Of a DNA stretch of 31,995 bases, positions 21,268 to 31,995 are shown in pieces. The position numbers and the translations under genes were made by a program. Positions within the stretch are counted from its first letter, which is position 1. Every line of letters starts with the position of its first letter. The notes beneath the pieces were generated by a model. It had not been told where the DNA came from and did not search any database. It saw only the letters and a list, made by a program, of their open reading frames with translations. This DNA comes from Willaertia magna. Taxonomy: Eukaryota > Heterolobosea > Eutetramitea > Acrasida > Naegleriidae. The stretch covers positions 1 to 31,995 of the forward strand of contig CADWAF010002111.1 in the NCBI GenBank assembly GCA_902984215.1, read 5' to 3'.

Positions 21268-23049
21268 ATGGCATCCACCAACACCAACGGTTCTGGTTCT
21301 TCCATTATTCATCATTTGATCCAACCAGTAGACCAACAAAACCAAAGCAATAAATACTATAATAGCAATGTATTTGCTCATCATAAAATTATAACACCAC
21401 AACAACATTTTCAAGTGAACCAAAATAATAATACTAGCAATCCGATTGTTTTACAGCATGAAGTGAATAGAAGAGCAGTTTTTAATTACGGTAACTATCA
21501 ACCAGGTAAACTACCAGTTAATTCACACCAACAACAAGAAATGAAGTCCAATATTTCCCAAAAATCACTTCCTGTTCCTCCACCAAAAACGTCATCAACA
21601 ACTAGCTCAACAAATCACCAAGTCAAATCAACGTCATCTAATAATAACAACAGTAATGGCAATAATAGACAATGTGAAAACCCAAAATGCAGAACAACAG
21701 AAACACCTTTAGTAAGTATTTCATAATATTTAACACCTTTTCTAACATTCAATGAAATTGTATGAAATAGTGGTAAGTTTTGTTAAGCTTAAAAAAAAAT
21801 TATTCCAATAACAATTTTCTTCTTATTATTTTCACTTAACCATACTTTAGGAGAAAAGGTTATTATAATGAATATGGAAGAAGAGTTACGCTATGTAATG
21901 CATGTGGTTTGCATTGGAGAAAAGGACACTTCTGTAAGTTTTGTAATGAAATTTATAGAGATGTTTACGAATTAGAATCTCCAGAACCTTGGATCTATTG
22001 TGTTAAATGCCAAACGTGGGTTCATAAAGTAAGTACTTTTAAGACCTTCTTAACAAGCCTTTGTTCTTCTACTTCTTCATCCCTGACACTAACATTCAAT
22101 AATGAACCCTATATTCTCCAAAAATTTCGGCGCTTTTTTTTTCAAATTTACAAATTTTATTTTTGACTAGAAATGCGCCATCAAGAAAGGCTTGGTATCA
22201 CCAAATGCAAGTACTTTTATTAAGCAATATACGTGTGATGAATGTACTCAAGAATTAGGTAATATGAACAATAGCAATAAGCTAGATAATAATAATGGTA
22301 TGAACGGTAATAATAATAATAACAAGAATGCAGTGTTTGATAATCATTCAGTAATAAGTAAGGGTAGTAGTGGTACTAATACGGCAGTTAGTTTTAAGCC
22401 TACAATAATAAATAAGAACTTAACAGCAAATAATCATCATACGGTTATTAATAATGGAATTAAGTTAAGAAATGATGATGATAGAATGATAATAGATGAA
22501 GATGATGATAACGAAGTGCATGAATCTTGCGTAAAGCCTTCCTCACTTCTTTTCAACAGTAATAATAATAACAATAATGGTAGTTCAACAAGATATATTA
22601 CTGCCTTCCCAGTAAGAAGTAATAACAATAGCAATAACAATCAAATGATAAGCTCACCATCTTTATCTAATAGATCTAATGCTACCACAACTACTACTGC
22701 AACTAACTTATCCTCCTCTACTGCTACTACTACTTTTAATAACTACCCGAACAGTAACAATAATCATATTGCTACTAATGCTAACTTTATTCGTCCATTA
22801 TCAGTTCAAAATCAACCAACACAACCTATTTATAAAATTCCTAATAGACCATTTACATTACAAGGTACTTCTCATTCATTAATTAAAAGACATAATGAAA
22901 GTTTTTATAATAATCATCAAACAACAACAACTTCAACTTCACCACCAGGCGATTTAAGATTAAAACCAATTGAAGAATTTAATGATAATATGGAAATATC
23001 AAAGAATACAAAATTACCATCTTTTAATCAATTATTTAAAAAGTTTTAA
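21268..23049 (+). CDS. GATA-type plus PHD zinc-finger protein (with 2-nt exon)
   Basis: Exons: 21268-21711, 21771-21772, 21851-22028, 22171-23049; product 500 residues. ATG 21268 is the first in-frame ATG. An Asn/Gln-rich start leads to a GATA-like finger: CENPKC (136-141), TPLWRKG (146-152), LCNACGL (163-169), spacing C-x4-C-x22-C-x2-C. A C4HC3 PHD finger follows at once: C177, C180, C199, C202, H207, C210, C230, C233, with WVH before the sixth ligand. The rest is Asn/Ser/Thr-rich with an acidic patch (DDDRMIIDEDDDNE) and a short conserved-looking end. GATA fingers bind DNA and PHD fingers often read histone tails, so this is probably a chromatin-linked transcription regulator. The invariant Trp149 is encoded across the two-nucleotide exon. 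It lies 209 bp after citrate synthase. Confidence 0.85.
21771..21772 (+). other. Two-nucleotide microexon (TG) in the GATA finger gene
   Basis: The exon before it ends phase 0 after Leu148 (TTA) at a GTAAGT donor (21712); the exon after it starts with G at 21851. Only TG, lying between an AG (21769-21770) and a second GTAAGT (21773), restores the frame and supplies TG+G for the Trp of TPLWRKG. The introns are 59 and 78 nt and carry CTAAC (about 21742) and TTAAC (about 21836) branch-like sites. Direct joining of 21711 to 21851 hits a stop within six codons, and retaining either intron also stops. Confidence 0.8.
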
Positions 23050-23079
23050 TAATAAAAATTTTATATATTACTATTAAGG

Positions 23080-23097
23080 TTTAACCTATAGGTTAAA
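23080..23097. terminator. 18-bp palindrome after the zinc-finger gene
   Basis: TTTAACCTATAGGTTAAA is a perfect palindrome 31 bases beyond the stop codon. It could fold in the transcript 3' end or be a protein-binding site; position favours a 3'-end role. Confidence 0.35.
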
Positions 23098-23768
23098 TTA
23101 AAAATTTAAAAATTTTATACATTTAAAATTTGGAAGAAAAGAAAACTGAGCTATTCAAACATTTAGAACTGTCTTAAAAAGTAAAACTGAAACGTTAACG
23201 TAAAGCGAATGCGCCAAAAATTGCCTTTTAAATTTTTTATAATTTTTAATAAATTTACTATTTTTCTATTTATAAAAACAAATAACTCTTTCCAACCAGA
23301 AAACACGTTAACCTTGATATCAAAGCCTTTCATTCTTAGTTACTAACTGCTAACATTCTTTAAAAATCTTATTTTCCTTTCTTTTTACTCCCTTCTCTCC
23401 TTAGATCTAACCCTATCAGATCTTTAATAGAATCCAACAATCAAACAAATAGACAGCAGAAATACTCCCTCTTTAGCTTTTGATACTAATAAACACAAAA
23501 AAAGTAAGAAGATCAGTCTTTCCTGGAATAACACAAATATCAACAAAAAAAAAAGATTCACTGCATATACCAGCCATTACTTTAGCGAAAACAACGTTGT
23601 TTGAATTCACAACCATCCACTTAAAAGATCTTTAAAAAAAACAGAATCCATTTTGGTTCCGTGCAGTTTATTAGTTTTTATTTAATTTTGCGTTAAAGCT
23701 AGCTTTACAAGGGGAAATAGTTAATTTTCCAGACTAGAATTCGAAAACATCTTTTTATCAATTAAAAA
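23098..23768. promoter_or_regulatory. Promoter/5' UTR of the TIGR01589-domain gene
   Basis: About 670 bp with no open frame of note. A pyrimidine-rich run (about 23376-23403) is followed by two AGATCT sites some 16 bp apart, then an A-rich leader up to the ATG. The long non-coding leader fits a regulated promoter, though no specific factor site is recognised. Confidence 0.35.
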
Positions 23769-26555
23769 ATGCATGTTAATCACCCACAACAGTCAACAAC
23801 AATGCCTCAGGGCCTTTTAGCAAACAATGATAATAACAACGCTGCTACTATTAGTAACGCGAATAGTCAACAACCATTTGTTAATAATCAAGCTTTTCAA
23901 CAATTTTTATTTAACCAAATGCATCAACAACAAAATAATAATAATAATAATTTAAATAATAATAGTCCAAATAATAATCATATGATTGTTACAAACAATA
24001 ATAATATACCAAATAATTTGTCCAATCTGTACGGTAATACCACAAAAACGTCCCCAATCAATGTAAATAATAATAGAAATAATAATTTTTCAAAACCTAA
24101 CAATAATTCATTGTTATCATCATCGGTAATGTCAACAATGAATACAATGAATAATAGCACACCCGAGATGATGGTTAGTTTAGTGAAAGAGGTAAGTAGT
24201 AAGAAAATGAAATTTTATGTTCAATACCGTATTTGTACATTTGTGATGTCACCTTTCTTAACCAATTTTTCACTAATTTTTATTTCTTTGATTCTCTGAA
24301 TATTCAATTATTATTTATGGTTTTTAAAATATTTTTTGCACAATTTGTTTGATTTGCTTTGTTGTGTGTATTTGATTCGATTAGATTAAAAGGTTAATTG
24401 AAAGTTGTATGACAGAATATAAAACGAAAGAAGAAACAGTTCAATGGGTTTGTGAATATTTACGAAATAGTCAACCACTTCCAATTACTGAAAATTATAT
24501 TGCTGAAAGTAAGTTTTAAATATTTAAACCATTTAAATTATATTTAAATTATTTCATTTAGTGTGGGATGTTTTAGCAAATCAAAATCCAGATTTTTTTA
24601 GAATGTATCAAATACGATTAGTTTTAAAACAACAAATTACAATGATGAATGAATTAACTTTACAACAATGTAAATTAATGGAAAATGCTGGAATAATTGA
24701 ACCAGTAATTTTAAGTAACAATATTAATTATCAATCAAATAATATGAACACGATAAATAATAATGCAATGAATAACACTTTATTAAATAATAATAATATT
24801 GCACCAAAGAAAATTACGCAGCAATCACAGCAACAAATACAACAACAACAAAGACAATCGCCAGTATTATCTTCAGTATCATCAATGATGATTAATTCAC
24901 CGCAACAACAACAACAACAGGTTCCTTTAGTACAGAATAATATCAATAATAATAGTTTGAATACTGGTAATGTGAATACAAATAATATGATGGGATTGAG
25001 ACAAATGTCTTCATTACAAAAAGAATCATGTAAAAATCATATTACTGTTAGTAATAATAATTCTAATAATTCAACAGCTACAGCTATCGGTACAGGTATA
25101 AATACAGGAATGACAACAGCTACTAATACTATGAATAATAACAATAATAGGACGTCTCCAACAATGTCACGTTTTTCACAACAACAATCATCTCATTTTA
25201 TACAACCGCAATCACAACCACAAAACTTTTATGGAAATATGATGAATACAAATAATACTGTCAATACTGGTAATAATGCAATGAATAATAATAATTTATT
25301 AAATAATAATATGAATGCTATTGGCGGTAATAATATAAATCCAGCATTATTAAATTTATTACAACAAGTTGGAAATAGATCATCTGTAATTTCAGCACCT
25401 AATGGAAATAATCCTTTATTTGGAGTATTGAATAATAATAATAATATAAATAATTTAAATAATCAACAATTACAACAGTTATTATTATCTTCACTTTCAC
25501 AGCAACAAGCTATTAATTCTGGAAATAATAATTTACAACATTTTAATAATAATAGTTCTTTACAAAATAATAATATGATTACAACAAATAATAATAACAA
25601 TTATATAAATAATAATAATAATTTAAATACATTAAATAATTTACAACAACAACCATCGACATCTACTTTAAATTTATTATCCCTTTTATCAAATAACAAT
25701 AATAACAAACAATTTAATAATCAAACTACACCAATGTCATCCTCAACAACATCATCGTCATCTCCACCAATAATAATGAATAACAATAATAATAATAACA
25801 ATCAAATGATGGTTAGAAATACAGTACAATCACAACAACAACAAGTAGCTGATTTGTTTGCAAAATTGACAACTAATAACAATAATTCTTTACCACAATC
25901 ATTTACACTGAACAATAATACTGGTATACAAAATAACAATAATAATATACCCACATCTTCATTTAATAGTGCACCATCAATTGTATTCCCACAAACAAAT
26001 AATAACCAAATGAATTATTTATTAAACAATAACAATATCAATAATAATAATATAACAATGAATCATGCCTACTTAAATAATAATAATCAACAACAATATC
26101 AACAACAAAATGGTTATGGCGATTTAATGAATTTTTCATTTCCTTCTACAATAAATAATAATCAGCAACAACAAACATTTTTAGAGATTGATTCATTTAC
26201 AGATTTAAATGAAATATCTCCAAATTCTTTAAACAATTTTAATAATCAACAATTAAATCATGAAAATAATGAAGTGGAAAGTTTTTTATCATCTGCAACT
26301 GCAAGTACAAATAATAATCAATTGCCAACAAATATAAATAACCATTTAAATAATAATAATTATAATAATAACAATTTTAATAATTCTTTAAATTATTTAA
26401 AGAAAGTTAGTTCAATGAGTAGTAGTGGAAGTATGAATCATCAATTAACGAATATGAGTGGAAGTGATAGTGGTAGTACAACTCCAACACCTACAAGTAG
26501 TAGTACATTACAACCACTAAAAAGTTTTGATTGTTCTTTAGAAGATTTTGAATAA
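23769..26555 (+). CDS. Poly-Asn protein with TIGR01589 (plant-type) domain
   Basis: Exons 23769-24191, 24385-24508 and 24562-26555 (introns 193 and 53 nt, GTAAGT donors, TAG acceptors) join to 846 residues. The first 130 and last 620 residues are Asn/Gln-rich. Residues about 139-225, spread over all three exons, form a compact, non-repetitive domain: KRLIESCMTEYKTKEETVQW, then MWDVLANQNPDFFRMY, then RLVLKQQI and LTLQQCKLM. This pattern (helix with IE-C, then VW-x2-L-x3-NP-x-FF, then R-L-x-LK-x-QI) is that of TIGR01589, a domain of unknown function described from plants. The split domain and joining across introns support the gene model. Asn/Gln tracts suggest a nuclear or RNA-linked regulator; the molecular role is unknown. 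Confidence 0.8.
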
Positions 26556-26792
26556 ATATTAACATAAATAATTATTATTATAATTCTGTATTTATTAAAT
26601 AATCATAATTAACAATAAGAGCGTTACCAACTACTGTATTTTGATATTACAACCATAATGATTATTGTTTAACAATTATCAATGGATTCATTAAAGATTT
26701 TACAAAATGAAAAATACAGTTTAATCAAATTTCCCCTATAAATTTACGGCCACTTTTGTCCATTCTCATCGTTACCATTAAAAAAAACAATA

Positions 26793-27171
26793 ATGAAAAT
26801 CGTTTTAACAGTTTTATTATTAATTGCGTTGGCGGCAACTGTTTTTATAGTTGCACAACAACAACCATTTGGTTTTAGAGCAAGAATCTCCTAAGTGGTA
26901 AAAGATATGTTAAACCAATGCTGGATGGAGATATACAATCTGATAAATTCTTTAAGAGTTTGTTAAAGGTTGTTAAAAGTAGTGTTATTAGAAGACAAAG
27001 AACTGCCCAAGACATAACAGAGTATTAAAGAAAAGAAGACATTATAGAAGAGCAGCAAATAGAAGATTTCCAAGACAAGAATTAAGAAGAAGAATTCAAA
27101 AAACTCAAGCATATAAATTCTTTAAGAAATTATTAAAAACTGTTGCTAAAATTAATTTCTTCCAATTTTAA
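26793..27171 (+). pseudogene. Secreted cationic peptide gene, two frameshifts
   Basis: ATG 26793 starts a clear signal peptide (MKIVLTVLLLIALAATVFIV) and runs to TAA at 26892-26894. The sense then continues in a second frame (about 26888-27028) and a third (about 27019 to TAA 27169-27171). Both shifts are in the same direction. The mature part would be about 90 residues, very rich in Lys and Arg, with two similar amphipathic segments, DKFFKSLLKVVK and YKFFKKLLKTVAK, and an Arg-rich stretch between. It resembles a cationic antimicrobial-type peptide precursor, but no family is recognised and activity is inference. No intron restores the frame. Real decay or two missing bases in the assembly are both possible. 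Confidence 0.55.
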
Positions 27172-27320
27172 AATTAATTTTAACACTACAACAGGATAAA
27201 ATTGGAAAAGGAGCAATTAAGGCATATATTAACCAAACTTTTAATTGAGTTATTACAGCTGATTTCATCAAACCTCCCGTGCGTAGCGTAATTTGTAGAG
27301 AGACTAAAATTTTAGTTCAG

Positions 27321-27582
27321 TATCAACCTCAACTTCTTTTGTAGAAACAAATCATTCTCCCACAAAGTCAAAAAAAACAAAAAGAGGAATTTCACAAGAA
27401 TTTATGAATGAAAAAGTTCATCAATACTACGCAATAATTATTTATTTTACACACACCACAATTAACAACAATTAGAAGAAATGAAAATAAAGAAAAGAAG
27501 GAACAAACCTAGAAAATATCCAAATGTAAAAAAGAAAGTAATTAAGGAGAATCACCAACATAATGAGGGATATCATAAATAA
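27321..27582 (+). pseudogene. Broken copy of the AT-hook gene (C-terminal half)
   Basis: Clear nucleotide and protein similarity to the C-terminal part of the gene at 13903-14718: SPTKSKKTKRGIS here against SPLKSQPKKSKRGIS there, a shared ATTATTTATTTTACACACAC stretch (27436-27455), and MKIKKRRNKPRKY (from ATG 27481) against MKIKKRRGRPRKY. A net 5-base loss near 27460 puts the two parts in different frames, and a TAG follows TINNN. The AT-hook core is altered (GRPRK replaced by NKPRK). Similarity fades before 27321, so the N-terminal half is missing or unrecognisable. The remaining 33-codon frame 27481-27582 could still be translated. Confidence 0.7.
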
Positions 27583-28084
27583 GTTCGTGATGTGTAATAA
27601 AATAAATTGAACTGTTTTAGAAAACAATGTTTAATAGTATATTAAATTTTTTTTTGTTTCATTATTTTATTAATTTAACTTATTTGTTGAATAATTACTG
27701 CCCCTTTGTCAACAAAAATTAAAGAGATAAAAGATATTCAAAAAAGATAATTAACATTTCAAGGTTGGTAGGCTAGGTCATTATGAAAATTGATAATATT
27801 TGGTAAATAAAACAGTATAATGTTTGTAATATGATAATAAACTTTCTTTTTAATTTATTGTTGTTTGTAGGATTGTAATAGTTTAATACTTTACAATGTA
27901 TTTTTTTGTCTTCTAAGTAGGACTTTAGTGCAAATTTGGAAAATAAAATGTCAAAAGTCAATTAAGCACTACAAAATATTTATCTGTTTTTATTTAAAAA
28001 GTTTATGATTCAAAGTTAAATATAACTGGACTAAAGAAATATTTATTAATAATTTATAAATTTCCTTTAAAGTTACAGTTTGCT
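27583..28084. other. Intergenic, no gene seen
   Basis: AT-rich, lying between two convergent broken genes. A 62-codon frame on the minus strand (27773-27961) has Lys/Ile-rich random-looking content and no recognised motif. No match to the left-hand intergenic DNA beyond the flanking gene copies was found by eye. Confidence 0.35.
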
Positions 28085-28518
28085 TAAAGTCTTGGACAGG
28101 ATTAAGAGTTGGTGTACATCTAACACATGCTTTAATGATAGAACCTGTACTTTAGGGTCATTCACATAAAAACTAGAACCGTCCAAATCAACACAACCAC
28201 TTTTAACTCCAGGTTTAGAATAACCCATAGTTGACAAGAAATTCAATTGGTCCCCCCATATATAATATGACTCTGATCATAACCTAATCCTCCTACAATT
28301 ACATTTCTTAGAATATCTTCCTCACTTAGGCCTGCCTGCATTAATCCACCGCAAGATCTTTTAATTCCCTTAATTGTCATCGAAGGACATCTTTCTGCAA
28401 CTCTCCTTAATGCATCATCTAATCCACTGCTAGCCTTAACGTTAACAAGAACAAAACACATAAGTAAGGCTGAAAAAATAATGAATAAAATATTTAAGGC
28501 TTTTATGCTTTTCGTCAT
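28085..28518 (-). pseudogene. Internally deleted copy of the secreted Cys-rich gene
   Basis: ATG 28518 starts a signal peptide (basic MTKSIK, then a hydrophobic run ending near VKA) and about 60 mature residues with two Cys, ending at TGA after IIYGGTN (stop near 28243). Directly after, in another frame, sequence down to 28085 is almost identical to 745-929 of the plus strand; differences are a few C/T or G/A changes, a one-base loss, and a 22-base loss near the end. The middle (equivalent to about 35-740) is gone. The gene at position 1 carries GGTGGTGTAATTGA (30-43) and GGTGGTAAATTGA (735-747), so a deletion between such direct repeats explains the junction. The N-terminal piece shows what the window-edge gene should look like upstream. 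It may still express a 91-residue secreted fragment. Confidence 0.75.
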
Positions 28519-28575
28519 TTTTTTTTTACAAAAAACTATGTAGATAGTCCTCAGTTCTCCATCTAAGCATCCCAT

Positions 28576-31500
28576 AAAAAATTTAACACATACTTCTTAC
28601 TAAGTATATGTACAATTAAAATAAAAAATATGTATTGTTTTAAAATTATTTTTATAATATTTACTTTAAAATTTTTTTCTGGTTACATTTTAGTTTTTAT
28701 AAAAGTTTGTCTCGTAGATTAGAATATTTTAGTTTATTTATTTTTTATTTAGAACATATTTAGATATTGTAATTTTTTTTGGCGGTTTTTATTTTTTATT
28801 TTTTTTTAATTACAAAGTTCAATAAAAGATTTCTTTTTTGCTTTCAAATTATATTTTGAAAAATATGACTTGTATTTCATTGAAAAATTAATTATATTAC
28901 ATTGAAAATTATAGTATTTCATTTTAAATAATTGTTTTAAGTTTTTTAATTTTAATAATATTAAATATTTTTAATACTAAAGTATAAATAAATAATAAAT
29001 CTATTATTATATTTAGTAATATAAATAAAAATAAAAGTATTAATAATTTTAAAGGTTATAAAGTAATAGAAAATAAATATTTTAGTTTAAACTAATTTAT
29101 AGTATTAAATTTATTATAATTTAAAAGTTTAATAGTTTATACTAAATTTTTAATAATGAAATAAAAATAAATTTAAGTAAAAAAGAAAATTATAAAAATG
29201 ATTTTTATTTTTTAAATAATGAATAAAAAAATTTAAATAAAAAAATTAATATTAAAATTATTTTTTTTAATTTCTGATATATTTTTAATAATTTTAATAT
29301 AATTATCTTTATTTTTATTTCTTTTAATTTTTAATTTTTAATTTATTTTTTTTAAATTATTTAATTTTAAATCTTTTAATTTTAAATAATTTTTTATATT
29401 TGTATATTTATTATAATTATTTTTTAATTTTATTTATTATTAAATGAAAATATTAATAAAAAAGATAATAAAAATAATAAAAATATTGAAAAATGTAAAA
29501 AAATAAAAATTATAAAGAAAAGTATATTTTTAAAATTAAAAATAAATCTTTAAAAAATAAATATTATTAAATTAATCTTGAATTTTAAAAAAATATTATA
29601 AAATAATTTTTATAAAAAAATTAAAAATTTTTAATTTAATATAAACAAAATTTATAAAAAAATGAATATTAAAAAATATAATTTAAATAAATATTTAAAA
29701 AAATATAAATTAAATAGTTTATAAAAAAAAGAGAAAATGAAAAAATATTTTTTAAATAGATTACAAATAAATAAAATTAAAATATATATTAAAGATAAAA
29801 GAGAAAAATGAAAAATTATTATAATGTAAAATATAGTTAATTTAATTAATATAAAATTTAATAAAGATATTTCAAAATTTTATGTTTATAATTTTTGTAA
29901 AAAATATAATTTTAAATTAAAAAAAGTTAATTTATTATAATGAAAAATCTTTAATTTAAAATTTTAGACATTATTATTAATATAAAATTTTATATAATCA
30001 AAAATTTATTTACTCTAAAAAATATTTTAATATTACTTTAGATACTATTAAAAATAAAAATAAAGTAATAACAAATAATAATATAAAATATAATAGTTTT
30101 TGTAAAAATAAATTTAATATTAGAAATAATTTATTTAATTTTATATCAATAATAAATAACTATAAAAATTAAAAATATTAAAGCTATTAAAAAAAATTAT
30201 TTTAAATTATTTGATGACTGTAATAATATATATAAATATAAATTATAATTTATAAATATACCTATTTTACAAAAAATGAATATAATTATAAAATATAAAT
30301 TATTTTAATTATTAAATTACTTAATAATAGTTTTTTAAATAATATTAAAAATATATAAATTTATTAAATAATTTATTTATTTAAAATTATAAAAAATACT
30401 TTTAAATAAATTTTAAATAATAAATCAAAAAAAATTATATAAATTTTATAATTAATTAAAAAAATAGTAACAATATTATTAAAAATATATAAAAAATATA
30501 ATATTAAAATAATTATTAAAAATAAAAATAATATAAATTTTAAATGTAAAAAGAAAAATTAAATTATAATTTTAAATATTTAATATAATTTAAATAAATA
30601 ATATTTATTGTTAAATATATTATAAAAAATATAAATATTATTTGAATAAAAAAAATGTTATTAATTAAATTAAATTATATAATAAAAAATGCAAGTAATT
30701 TTTTTAAAAAAATTATAATATTTAAAGTATTAAATATAAAATTAAAATTTTATAATGAAATTAAAAAAAATAATTATTATTTAAAAAAATTAATATGTTA
30801 GTATTTTTAATAAAAAATAAAATTTACAAAATATAGTATTATTAAATAATTTAAATATTTATTTTAAAAATTTTATAATTAATTATAAAGTTTTATTATA
30901 ATAATAATATTAAAAAAAAATTATAAATTTTATTGTTTTTATAATAAAAAAATTAAAATATTATTTTAATGTTTAATTTTTTAAATATTTAAAATTAATT
31001 ACTTTAAATAATAAAAATATAAAGATAATGTATTAAAAAAATTAATAATTATTTAAATTAAATTATTATAAAAAATAAAATTAAATAAAATGAAATATTA
31101 AAAAATAGTATAAAATTATATTGTTTTTAAAAATTTAAAAATAAAATAAAACAATATAAATTTATATTTTTTTTAAACCAAAACATTAAAAACAATAAAA
31201 TATTAATATTTTGTTTAAAAAAAATAGTAAAAATAATATAATATTATATTGTTTTTTAAATAAAAAAAAATTATTTTAAAATTTAACATTAAATATTTTA
31301 TTTTATTTAGATATATAATAATTTATTTAAAAGAAATAAAAATAAAAATTTTATTAAATTAATTTAAAAACAAATATTTTTATTTATTTTAAAAAAACTA
31401 AAATAATTTTAATATTAATATTTATAAATATAAAATTTTTACTTATAACTAATTAATCTTAATACTAATTTAAAATTATATAAATTTATACAATTTTTAA

Positions 31501-31995
31501 AAAATTTATTGAATTTATTTTTTAGTTTGTTTTATTAATTTTTAAATTTTATTTTAAATTATAAAAAACTAAAAAACTAATAAAATTTTATCTAATAAAT
31601 AAAAGTAAAATACAAAAAATATTTTATTAAAAATTTTGAAAAAAAAGTATAAATTTATTAAGTTTTTAAATAAAAAAATATAAATTTATATTTTTTTACT
31701 AAAAATTTATTTATTTTACAGATTTATTAATTTAAAAATTTATAATTAATATTCATTATTTATTAATTTTTTATAATTATTATCTATTAATTATTAAAAG
31801 AAAGAGAAAGTAAAGTTTTTTTTTAATAAAATATTTTTATATTTCAACTAAATTATTAGTTTTTCATATTTAAATAAAATAAAATTTAAAAATTAATACT
31901 AAAAAATAAACTAAAAAATAAATTTAATAATTTTTTAAAAAATTATATAAATTTATACAGTTTTTAACAAATTTAATTTATTTTTTTAAAAAAAT
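28576..31995. other. Second AT desert
   Basis: About 3.4 kb made almost wholly of A and T; no open frame of 60 codons is present. G slightly exceeds C over much of 29040-31260, and C exceeds G after about 31330. It contains a perfect 26-bp A/T palindrome (31672-31697) and a direct repeat pair near the right edge. The density of TAA/TTA words is what extreme C-to-T loss of an older element would leave, but no ancestor is readable. Confidence 0.6.
31473..31988 (+). repeat. Direct repeat pair in the AT desert
   Basis: AAATTATATAAATTTATACA begins at 31473 and 31940; similarity continues for about 50 bases (TTTTTAA, AAATTTA, ATTTATTTTTTTA) with a small gap. The 467-bp spacing could mark remnants of a repeated element. 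Low base complexity makes the support moderate. Confidence 0.4.

Noticed and set aside
21712..21850. Single intron joining 21711 to 21851 in the zinc-finger gene
   Set aside because: It shifts the frame and stops within six codons, and it removes the Trp of TPLWRKG. No other AG upstream of 21851 opens the required frame.
24731..24946. Cys-rich minus-strand frame opposite the poly-Asn gene
   Set aside because: It is the antisense of CAA/CAG runs, which read as Cys codons in that frame; a shadow of the real gene.

Overview
The window is nuclear DNA from an AT-rich microbial eukaryote. The evidence is short GT-AG introns (40 to 193 nt, mostly GTAAGT donors with CTAAC-like branch sites), long Asn/Gln homopolymer tracts in regulatory proteins, and A/T-dominated intergenic DNA. 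A dictyostelid-like amoebozoan or an early-diverging fungus would fit; the sequence alone does not decide.

Layout. (1) 1-929: 3' part of a gene for a secreted, Cys-rich protein, followed directly by a 130-bp cluster of small GC-rich hairpins (933-1038). (2) 1071-5880: inverted repeats, then an AT desert with strong G/C strand asymmetry. (3) about 5880-13835: an 8-kb DNA transposon with a Tnp2/CACTA-like transposase on the minus strand, two long unrecognised reading frames on the plus strand, a shared divergent promoter, 3' hairpins and subterminal repeats. Every large frame is broken, almost only by nonsense codons. (4) 13903-17937: two minus-strand Asn/Gln-rich genes, the first with an AT-hook. 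(5) 19255-26555: three plus-strand genes with introns: a bacterial/glyoxysomal-type citrate synthase, a GATA-PHD zinc-finger protein whose GATA finger needs a two-nucleotide exon, and a poly-Asn protein carrying the domain known as TIGR01589, described as plant-specific. (6) 26793-28518: three broken genes: a secreted cationic peptide gene, a diverged copy of the AT-hook gene, and an internally deleted copy of the secreted Cys-rich gene. (7) 28576-31995: a second desert almost purely A and T.

The broken AT-hook copy (+) and broken Cys-rich copy (-) at 27.3-28.5 kb mirror the intact Cys-rich gene (+) and AT-hook gene (-) at the left. The simplest reading is a small convergent gene pair, present twice in inverted orientation, whose left copy was later split by the desert and the transposon. 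The central block of housekeeping and regulatory genes looks functional. The flanks look like decaying, repeat-prone DNA.
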